Below, piece after piece: positions 20,101 to 22,891 of a stretch of DNA of 22,891 nucleotides. Position numbers and translations under genes: made by a program. Each line of letters opens with the position of its first letter. Position 1 is the first letter of the stretch. Origin of the DNA: Chromera velia (taxonomy: Eukaryota > Sar > Chromeraceae); NCBI GenBank assembly GCA_018398765.1, contig JAHBMJ010001615.1, positions 2,298 through 25,188 of the forward strand, in the 5' to 3' direction. The notes under the pieces were generated by a model. It searched no databases. It was given only the letters and a program-made list of their open reading frames with translations, and was not told the DNA's origin.

Positions 20101-21773
20101 ACAGTGCTCGACCATTTTGGATCACGTGGTCCTTCTTGAAGTCTCTTTCTTCTATTTTACCCTGTCTGTCAATCTGTCGGAATTTTTCAACTGGAGCTGC
20201 CAAGAAATTTGATAAGCGGGCTGTACTCTTGAGTAGGGAAGCAAGTCTAGGTTGAGAACTGTATTACTCGCATTCACATTTTTCCAGCAACCTGAAAGAG
20301 GATTGCGCTGAATTTCACCTGAGAGGTGTCGTTTGCCTGTTTTAAGAGACGTTTTATCTTTTCTTTTTACTCGTGGTTTTCTCTCTGAGTGGATGCAGGG
20401 TGTACAAGGCTGAGATGGCGTCAGTCTGCTTTCATATTGCTGTTGTTGTTTTAGTTTTGTCGATTCATCCAACTCTGTTTCAATAACCCTCTCACTTGCT
20501 TGAGACGGTCCAGAACTCTCTTCTTGCATGCAGTCTGAGGGAGACAAGATGACAAAAAGCAGCCACAATCTTTCTGTTTTCTTTGGCCTTTCGGCTTGCG
20601 AGTGCACGAGCTCAGAATCCAGTCGCGTTCTTGTGGTGCTGCCGGGCTTGTTTCCTTTCTCTTGACTTACGTGCACGGTCCACCGATGGGTCGGGTGAGA
20701 CTGATAAATGATGCTGCTACTCACCTGCGCGCTCTCTGCTGTGCTTGCACTCTTGATGATTGCAGGGAGTCAGTTCGTGAGTCGGTGAACGGGTTGCGGG
20801 CCTCGTTGTTTTCCCTTTTGCAGAACACGAATCTGTTGCTGTATTCTCTCCTTCTCTGTTTCTCACCCAGTGATAATGTCTCTTCGGCAAAGGTGCTTGC
20901 TGCTGCATTTTACAGATTGCTTCGCCCACTTATACTTTCTCTATGCTCACTCAGATTGAATGAAGCTCATTAACAAGACGTGGATGTGTGTTTCCCCCCT
21001 TTTGTTTTTCTGCATGCTGTCCTTAATTTCCCTCAGGCAACATGCGCGGTCAGTGAGGTTTGTTCTCCAATATAAGGCCCTCTCTCGATGCTTTCGCTTC
21101 TTCTCCGCTCTCTTTGGCATACTTTTGCCTGTAAAAATACACAATCCCCGGCACCCAGGTTGCGTCGAAACACGCGAGAACTTAAAAAACACATCGATTC
21201 CGCAAAATAGAGACGTCCTTTACCCCCGTCCTGCCCTCCTGTCTCGTTCTCTTCGCCCTCTCTCTACGTTACCCTGAGTCCCATCCTCTCGTATTTTCTT
21301 CCATGAACGTTGACGTCTCCTTCTTCTCCCCACCGGTGTTGTGTCTCTCTCTGCAGCACCGCAATGTAAGTGCCTTCTCTCCTCCGATCTCTGTCCATGG
21401 CGGCTCGAAGCAAAATCTCATTGAAAGGCCATCCGAGTAAAAGATGTTTTTCAATGTGCCCGTCCCTTTGGCCAAGACGCAAAGAAGTTCGGAGAGAGTC
21501 TATGTACGGTTTATATCTTTTACTGAAAGTCACATAAATAGGTGAAGAGAGAGAGAGAGAGAGAGAGAGAGCCGAGGAGGAATGGGGACAGAATGACTGG
21601 ACTGAATGACGCACTTGATGAAGTGCATGAGACTGAAATGGAGTGTCTTCACCATCTGCCCTATGTTCATGCCCCACCCCCTTTTGAATCGTTTCTTCTC
21701 CTCCTGCAGTCTCGACGTATCTCCGCCCTCCCAAGAGTCGGTCAAGCTTTCTTCCTTTCTTTCTTTCTTTTTT

Positions 21774-21851
<78 letters not shown>

Positions 21852-21942
21852 TTTCTTTCTTTCTTTGTTTCTTTCTTCCTTTCTTTCTTCCTTCCTTTCT
21901 TTCTTTCTTTCTTTCTTTCTTCCTTTCTTTGTTTCTTTCTTC

Positions 21943-21984
<42 letters not shown>

Positions 21985-22002
21985 CTCTTTCTTCCTTCCT
22001 TC

Positions 22003-22035
<33 letters not shown>

Positions 22036-22083
22036 TTCCTTTCTTTCTTTCTTTCTTTCTTTCTTCCTTTTTTTCTTTCTTTC

Positions 22084-22114
<31 letters not shown>

Positions 22115-22147
22115 GTTTCTTTCTTTCTTTCTTCCTTTCTTTCTTTC

Positions 22148-22195
<48 letters not shown>

Positions 22196-22226
22196 TTTCT
22201 TTGTTTCTTTCTTTCTTCCTTTCTTC

Positions 22227-22259
<33 letters not shown>

Positions 22260-22296
22260 TTTCGCTTTTTGTTTATTGAGAATTGTGTCCGAGATG

Positions 22297-22327
<31 letters not shown>

Positions 22328-22815
22328 TCTCTTGTCCGTCCTCTTGCCATCTCCAGCCTCCGATAAGACACGCGACGTGCATCAGAGCTAAAAGAGAACT
22401 TTGGACAGTGGTTGCAATGCACGCCAGTCTTTTTCTGAGTCGCAGCTACTGTGACCATCTGTAGTGCCTAACTGCTTCTTGTCTGTCAATATGTCTCTCC
22501 ATGCATGCGGATCTCTGCAGGGTCTTCGTGTAAGTCTCTGAGAGAGAAGGAGGGAACTTTGTTTGCACATTGGCCACCGGTTTCCAGGGATCTTACTGAA
22601 ATAACGGGGCAGGCCTCTTTCAACAGACGAACGCCGCTTCCACATTTCTTGTGTCTGTCTGTGCCTCGCTCACTTCTCTTCTTCTCTCCTCTACTCTCTG
22701 TCTTCTGCCTTTCGCCTTTTTGCCACTCGTCTCCCAAAAATATTATCTGAACCGCACTGAACTTCTTCTTTTCTTCTCCTGCCATTTTCTAATGCTTTTG
22801 CAGGCACAGCGGACC
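7822..22815 (+). CDS. Gene B: presequence-bearing protein built from symmetric phase-2 exons (3' partial)
   Basis: Core exons: 7822-7973, 8477-8821, 9289-9300, 9725-9736, 10034-10063, 10354-10374 (or 10354-10364 plus 10475-10490), 10568-10600, 10884-10895, 11290-11304, 11685-11963, 12322-12417, 12714-12740, 13205-14200, 14636-14671, 14999-15034, 15463-15483, 15932-15955, 16264-16323, 16761-16778, 17238-17915, 18410-18988, 19256-19285, 19618-19656, 19953-19976, 20399-20419, 20766-20780, 21037-21048, 21357-21365, 21710-21736, 22521-22529, 22804-22815. All internal exons enter and leave in phase 2. The sum is about 3.7 kb, roughly 1,220 codons, with the end beyond the window. The phase was not imposed on the large exons, where openness fixes the frame. 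I do not recognise the family. Alternatives are two genes, with the first ending at the TGA at 8853, or errors in individual micro-exons. Confidence 0.65.
7974..8226 (+). repeat. (CAGT)n microsatellite at the donor of gene B intron 1
   Basis: About 250 bp of CAGT units with occasional CAGA, CGGT and CTAG interruptions. The first GTCAGT is the splice donor of the signal-peptide exon. The SVSQ-repeat open frame across it is a translation of the repeat and probably not protein. Confidence 0.9.
8477..8821 (+). CDS. Gene B exon: helical then Gly/Glu/Pro-rich disordered segment
   Basis: The acceptor CTGAATGCAG ends at 8476. The open frame begins TSSESLLAEERDSAERRL, a probable coiled coil, then turns Gly/Glu/Ser/Pro-rich (e.g. 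SPPLEGNEGGFFEDKDGSGK). Most of it has no ATG, so start-based ORF finding misses it. Donor GTCAGC at 8822 exits in phase 2. If this donor is not used, the frame reads on as SAEKQAFMRA to a TGA at 8853-8855, which would make this a short two-exon gene. Confidence 0.75.
9289..9300 (+). CDS. Gene B candidate micro-exon (12 nt)
   Basis: The acceptor GATCTTCAG has only a modest pyrimidine tract. Bases TCGCGCTGAAAG encode RAE plus split codon AG, and the donor is GTCAGT. Phase 2-2. Donor type and phase match the gene, but the acceptor is weak. Confidence 0.4.
9659..9689 (+). repeat. (CA)n microsatellite
   Basis: A run of ACAC dinucleotides in a gene B intron just upstream of the 9725 micro-exon. 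Confidence 0.9.
9725..9736 (+). CDS. Gene B micro-exon (12 nt)
   Basis: Strong acceptor (CGTGTCTGCAG after a C/T-rich tract) and canonical donor GTGAGT at 9737. CTTTGTGGATGC gives FVD plus split codon GC (Ala). Phase 2-2. Confidence 0.6.
9889..9948 (+). CDS. Gene B possible exon (60 nt)
   Basis: Good acceptor TCCTTCCTTCAG and open phase-2 reading LHKEKCCKLSGILREEVL, but donor GTCACT is weak. The flanking introns (152 and 85 nt) are short for this gene, where most are 250-500 nt. It may be alternative or spurious. Confidence 0.3.
10034..10063 (+). CDS. Gene B micro-exon (30 nt)
   Basis: Acceptor TTGTGTGCGCAG after a C/T-rich tract, donor GTTGGT. Reads LDGNPSLGL with split codon CG. Phase 2-2. 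Confidence 0.5.
10354..10374 (+). CDS. Gene B micro-exon with two donor options
   Basis: Acceptor GGATCTGCAG ends at 10353. Ending at 10374 (donor GTAGGC) gives DSGGLE and stays phase 2-2. Ending at 10364 (donor GTCTCG) exits in phase 1 and fits the exon at 10475-10490, giving DSGDERLQ with the next exon back in phase 2. The two forms look mutually exclusive. Confidence 0.45.
10475..10490 (+). CDS. Gene B possible alternative micro-exon (16 nt)
   Basis: The strong acceptor CTTTTCTCCAG ends at 10474. In the gene's usual phase the exon begins with a stop, but with phase-1 entry it reads D-ERLQ and leaves in phase 2 (donor GTCTGC). It is only compatible with the shorter form of the previous exon (end 10364). 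Confidence 0.35.
10568..10600 (+). CDS. Gene B micro-exon (33 nt)
   Basis: Acceptor ATATCTCTCTGCAG, donor GTCAGT at 10601. Reads LGADSPIGEL with split codon CA. Phase 2-2 and both splice sites strong. Confidence 0.65.
10884..10895 (+). CDS. Gene B micro-exon (12 nt)
   Basis: Strong acceptor CTCCTCTCTGCAG, moderate donor GTCCGT. CGACCCGAACGA gives DPN plus split GA. Phase 2-2. Confidence 0.5.
10922..10977 (+). repeat. (CTTT)n microsatellite in gene B intron
   Basis: About 55 bp of TTTC/CTTT units downstream of the 10884 micro-exon, pyrimidine on the coding strand. Confidence 0.9.
11290..11304 (+). CDS. Gene B micro-exon (15 nt)
   Basis: Acceptor TCTCTTCTTGCAG, donor GTCAGT. TGAATCCGACAACGA read in phase 2 gives ESDN plus split GA. 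In phase 0 it would begin with TGA, so the phase is informative. Confidence 0.6.
11685..11963 (+). CDS. Gene B large exon: helix plus Arg/Gly-rich segment
   Basis: The acceptor TTTCCTTTTTTCAG ends at 11684; 92 whole codons are open. It starts DPGLQRAVEAQQVAMLQN (helical), continues Arg/Gly-rich, and ends LNEDEAALF. Donor GTCGGT at 11964 follows AG in phase 2. Entry and exit phases are fixed by the open frame, not assumed. Confidence 0.75.
12322..12417 (+). CDS. Gene B exon: amphipathic helix (96 nt)
   Basis: Acceptor ACTGATGCAG, canonical donor GTAAGC at 12418. Reads ALEDSPSASPSADLL, then KDQMLEREVQKAKRAE, a clear charged helix. Phase 2-2. Confidence 0.75.
12714..12740 (+). CDS. Gene B micro-exon (27 nt)
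   Basis: Acceptor CCTCTTTTCTCAG ends at 12713. Reads DAFERYQG with split codon AG, continuing the helical character of the previous exon. Donor GTCTGT at 12741 is the first unit of the GTCT/GTCC microsatellite. A shorter end at 12728 (GTATCA) is also in phase 2. Confidence 0.6.
12741..12860 (+). repeat. (GTCT/GTCC)n microsatellite at a gene B donor
   Basis: About 120 bp of GTCT and GTCC units starting with the proposed donor GTCTGT of exon 12714-12740. Confidence 0.9.
12951..13010 (+). repeat. (CTAT)n microsatellite
   Basis: Tract of TC then CTAT/CTAA units in the intron before the largest exon. Confidence 0.85.
13205..14200 (+). CDS. Gene B largest exon: Ser/Pro/Thr/Gln-rich disordered segment
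   Basis: Acceptor CTCCCTTGCAG ends at 13204, canonical donor GTAAGT starts at 14201. About 331 codons are open in phase 2. The first two thirds are Pro/Ser/Thr/Gln-rich with acidic patches (QQQEDEGEEKEA). A basic block (WKRRRRTKNRRKTK) and a Gly-rich block follow, and the last residues (LGLDPTLTKYG) look ordered and lead into the YSLDDNLK exon. Probably disordered, with a possible nucleic-acid-binding or sorting role for the basic block (inference). Confidence 0.8.
14201..14635 (+). other. Gene B intron after the largest exon
   Basis: 435 nt with a perfect GTAAGT donor and TGTCTGCAG acceptor. It includes a strong internal acceptor-like site at 14566 whose possible exon would leave an impossible 24-nt intron. 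Confidence 0.65.
14636..14671 (+). CDS. Gene B micro-exon (36 nt)
   Basis: Acceptor GACTGTCTGCAG, donor GTCAGT. Reads YSLDDNLKVNI with split AC. Phase 2-2. Joins upstream TKYG to downstream SYIHKYKKGSN without a stop. Confidence 0.7.
14999..15034 (+). CDS. Gene B micro-exon (36 nt)
   Basis: Acceptor TTGATTGATTGCAG, perfect donor GTAAGT. Reads SYIHKYKKGSN with split AA. Phase 2-2. Confidence 0.7.
15170..15181 (+). CDS. Gene B possible micro-exon (12 nt)
   Basis: Acceptor AACTCTCCTTTAG, weak donor GTCTGC. Reads NQS with split AA in phase 2-2. It lies inside what is otherwise one 428-nt intron, so it may be optional or false. Confidence 0.3.
15297..15429 (+). repeat. Compound (CTGT)n-(GT)n-12-mer repeat
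   Basis: CTGT units (about 15297-15338) pass into a GT run (about 15337-15367), then into roughly five 12-bp units of GTACGTTTGTGT type alternating TACG and TGCG (about 15368-15429). All lies in the intron before the 15463 micro-exon. Confidence 0.85.
15463..15483 (+). CDS. Gene B micro-exon (21 nt)
   Basis: Acceptor TGTTTGCCTACAG, donor GTCAGT. Reads YEHDPS with split AA. Phase 2-2. Confidence 0.65.
15652..15678 (+). CDS. Gene B possible micro-exon (27 nt)
   Basis: Acceptor CTCTTACAACAG, weak donor GTTTCT. Reads LRKRWMFR with split TC, phase 2-2. Without it the intron would be 448 nt, a normal size here. Confidence 0.35.
15932..15955 (+). CDS. Gene B micro-exon (24 nt)
   Basis: Acceptor ATGGCGTGCAG (poor pyrimidine tract), donor GTCAGT. 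Reads DLLEPQI with split AT. Phase 2-2; joins sensibly to the HVFHQYKL exon. Confidence 0.6.
16074..16101 (+). repeat. (CCTT)n microsatellite
   Basis: Tract of CTTC units ending in CCGTGCAG, an acceptor-like site with no phase-2 exon after it. Confidence 0.85.
16264..16323 (+). CDS. Gene B exon (60 nt)
   Basis: Acceptor CTCCACTGCAG, donor GTCAGT. Reads HVFHQYKLSPFMRMLQAW then R, an amphipathic helix typical of a folded domain. Phase 2-2. Confidence 0.75.
16708..16750 (+). repeat. (TC)n(TG)n microsatellite
   Basis: Dinucleotide tract directly upstream of the 16761 micro-exon acceptor. Confidence 0.9.
16761..16778 (+). CDS. Gene B micro-exon (18 nt)
   Basis: The acceptor GATGTGTGCAG follows a TC/TG microsatellite; donor GTCAGC. 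Reads VRDAT with split AG. Phase 2-2. Confidence 0.6.
16893..16914 (+). CDS. Gene B possible exon breaking the phase rule (22 nt)
   Basis: Strong acceptor TTTCTTTCGCAG and strong donor GTGAGT. From phase-2 entry it reads RVWNAPY and leaves in phase 0. A following candidate at 16974-16999 would restore phase 2. Skipping both also preserves frame. Confidence 0.4.
16974..16999 (+). CDS. Gene B possible exon paired with 16893-16914 (26 nt)
   Basis: Acceptor TGCCGGCAG, weak donor GTGGAC. With phase-0 entry it reads GGAACSLH plus split TG and returns the frame to phase 2. The intervening intron would be only 59 nt. Confidence 0.25.
17085..17216 (+). repeat. (CA)n(GA)n microsatellite
   Basis: ACAC and CAGACA units turn into a GA run in the intron before exon 17238. 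This is one of the few purine-rich arrays on the coding strand. Confidence 0.9.
17238..17915 (+). CDS. Gene B large exon: short ordered start, then basic/Gly/Ser-rich segment
   Basis: The acceptor CACTGCTGCAG ends at 17237, and 225 whole codons are open in phase 2. It begins YDVDDEGKWKMLAGSG, turns Pro/Gly-rich and Arg/Gly-rich (GRGGKGGRRRWKHS), and contains the helix AAFFRDLRETERKLKKQRG, then Ser-rich sequence. Donor GTGGGT at 17916 follows AG in phase 2. Reading through the donor meets a stop within a few codons (17935-17937). Confidence 0.8.
17916..18409 (+). other. Gene B intron between two large exons
   Basis: 494 nt, phase 2, donor GTGGGT, acceptor TTGTGTTGCAG. No repeat or micro-exon recognised inside. 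Confidence 0.65.
18410..18988 (+). CDS. Gene B large exon: acidic/basic low-complexity segment with Arg-rich helix
   Basis: Acceptor TTGTGTTGCAG ends at 18409. About 192 codons are open in phase 2: Pro/Ser-rich start, acidic stretch (DIDTEDAETTESKGKSE), Arg-rich helix (LLRRRRARMNMRRRALYERA), then Ser/His/Asp-rich. Two phase-2 donors are possible: GTCAGT at 18977 and the better GTGAGT at 18989. Confidence 0.8.
19256..19285 (+). CDS. Gene B micro-exon (30 nt)
   Basis: Acceptor CCCTCTCTGCAG, donor GTGAGT, which opens a GAGT repeat. Reads VIEVDHQNR with split GA. Phase 2-2; a plausible beta-strand. Confidence 0.7.
19286..19335 (+). repeat. Imperfect (GAGT)n at a gene B donor
   Basis: GTGAGTGAGT opens the intron after exon 19256-19285 and continues as degenerate GAGT/GAGC units. 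Confidence 0.7.
19618..19656 (+). CDS. Gene B micro-exon (39 nt)
   Basis: Acceptor CGAATGCAG, donor GTCAGT. Reads DDPGVDVINIVD with split AC. Phase 2-2. Confidence 0.7.
19953..19976 (+). CDS. Gene B micro-exon (24 nt)
   Basis: Acceptor TCTTTGTGTGCAG, donor GTCAGT. Reads LQTRLPD with split GC. Phase 2-2. GTAAGA four bases downstream is an alternative donor but would exit in phase 0. Confidence 0.65.
20399..20419 (+). CDS. Gene B micro-exon (21 nt)
   Basis: Acceptor TGAGTGGATGCAG, donor GTCAGT. Reads VYKAEM with split GC. Phase 2-2. Confidence 0.6.
20766..20780 (+). CDS. Gene B micro-exon (15 nt)
   Basis: The acceptor TGATGATTGCAG ends at 20765. Reads ESVR with split GA, donor GTCGGT, phase 2-2. 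Competing donors nearby (GTCAGT at 20769, GTGAGT at 20777, GTTGCG further on) make the exact end uncertain. Confidence 0.45.
   Translation, partial: GVSS
21037..21048 (+). CDS. Gene B micro-exon (12 nt)
   Basis: Acceptor TAATTTCCCTCAG, donor GTCAGT. GCAACATGCGCG gives QHA with split CG. Phase 2-2. Confidence 0.6.
21357..21365 (+). CDS. Gene B micro-exon (9 nt)
   Basis: Strong acceptor TCTCTCTCTGCAG, perfect donor GTAAGT. CACCGCAAT gives TA with split AT. Phase 2-2; among the smallest exons called here. Confidence 0.6.
21548..21574 (+). repeat. (GA)n microsatellite
   Basis: Purine dinucleotide run in the intron between the 21357 and 21710 micro-exons. Confidence 0.9.
21710..21736 (+). CDS. 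Gene B micro-exon (27 nt)
   Basis: Strong acceptor CTTCTCCTCCTGCAG, donor GTCGGT. Reads LDVSPPSQ with split GA. Phase 2-2. The downstream intron contains the large CTTT array. Confidence 0.55.
21746..22263 (+). repeat. ~520-bp interrupted (CTTT)n array
   Basis: Nearly pure pyrimidine on the coding strand: CTTT units with CCTT and GTTT interruptions. It lies in the largest gene B intron (21737-22520). It produces long artefactual open frames on both strands (FLSF-type and KERK-type). Confidence 0.95.
22297..22328 (+). repeat. (TG)n microsatellite
   Basis: TG run just downstream of the CTTT array in the same intron. Confidence 0.9.
22521..22529 (+). CDS. Gene B micro-exon (9 nt)
   Basis: Acceptor GATCTCTGCAG, perfect donor GTAAGT at 22530. 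GGTCTTCGT gives VF with split GT. Phase 2-2. Confidence 0.55.
22588..22650 (+). CDS. Gene B possible exon (63 nt)
   Basis: Acceptor CACCGGTTTCCAG, donor GTGTCT. Reads DLTEITGQASFNRRTPLPHF in phase 2-2. The preceding intron would be only 58 nt, so it may be optional or false. Confidence 0.3.
22804..22815 (+). CDS. Gene B micro-exon (12 nt)
   Basis: Acceptor AATGCTTTTGCAG, donor GTCAGT. GCACAGCGGACC gives HSG with split CC. Phase 2-2. The gene continues beyond the window. Confidence 0.6.
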
Positions 22816-22825
22816 GTCAGTCTCT

Positions 22826-22876
22826 CTCTTTGTTTGTTGGTTTGTTTGGTGTTTTTTTGTTTGTTTGTTTGTTTGT
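22826..22876 (+). repeat. (GTTT)n microsatellite
   Basis: TTTG/GTTT units begin about ten bases after the donor of the last micro-exon and run to near the window edge. Confidence 0.85.
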
Positions 22877-22891
22877 TGAGTCAAAGGGGGG

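Noticed and set aside
20288-20338. Candidate exon reading NLKEDCAEFHLRGVVC
   Set aside because: Weak donor GTTTTA and a 60-nt intron before exon 20399. Possible but not supported enough.
20152-20724. 190-codon minus-strand ORF
   Set aside because: No recognisable domain or splice context. It overlaps a supported plus-strand micro-exon (20399-20419).
20872-20973. Possible terminal exon DNVSSAKVLAAAFYRLL ending in TAA
   Set aside because: It would end the gene before several well-supported downstream micro-exons; at most an alternative end.
21159-21210. Possible terminal exon LRRNTRELKKHIDSAK ending in TAG
   Set aside because: Same reason: strong micro-exons at 21357 and beyond continue in phase.
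21264-22382. 372-codon minus-strand ORF rich in KERKKE
   Set aside because: It is the antisense translation of the CTTT array and flanking intron.
21542-22464. Overlapping plus-strand FLSFFLS-type ORFs
   Set aside because: Translations of the CTTT array in different frames; the apparent membrane segments are artefacts.

Overview
This is eukaryotic nuclear DNA, and both genes I can support lie on the + strand. It carries GT-AG introns rich in microsatellites, pyrimidine-rich acceptors usually ending TGCAG, and TGCATGC motifs. The proteins are an ankyrin/kinase/zinc-finger fusion and a presequence-bearing protein with Phe at a predicted cleavage site. Together these suggest an alga or alveolate with a complex plastid. 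A chromerid such as Chromera velia is my best guess, but this is inference and no search was run.

Gene A (left edge to 5342) is truncated at its 5' end. Three short exons (<2-598, 1065-1202, 1831-1929) and one large exon (2298-5342) join in phase 0. They encode a repetitive Arg/Gly/Pro-rich N-terminus, about two ankyrin repeats, a long coiled-coil region, a Ser/Thr protein-kinase-like domain, and a C-terminal RING/IBR-like zinc-finger module.

The stretch 5343-7821 has no confident gene. It holds short repeats, an AT-rich block (about 6500-6960) and a GC palindrome.

Gene B (7822 to beyond the right edge) is the most interesting object. It opens with a signal-peptide exon (7822-7973). About thirty further exons follow, many only 9-39 nt, and nearly all are symmetric phase 2-2: one base, whole codons, then two bases. 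Five large exons (8477-8821, 11685-11963, 13205-14200, 17238-17915, 18410-18988) encode low-complexity, probably disordered segments. The micro-exons between them read together as ordinary folded-protein sequence. Many donors are GTCAGT rather than GTAAGT, and several microsatellites begin at the donor itself. The layout resembles the micro-exon genes (MEGs) of schistosomes, in an unrelated organism. The product family is not recognised.

Most long ORFs elsewhere are microsatellite translations or shadows. Exon calls for gene B come from reading splice signals by eye. Candidates with canonical or GTCAGT donors are much better supported than those with weak donors, which chance alone would sometimes supply.
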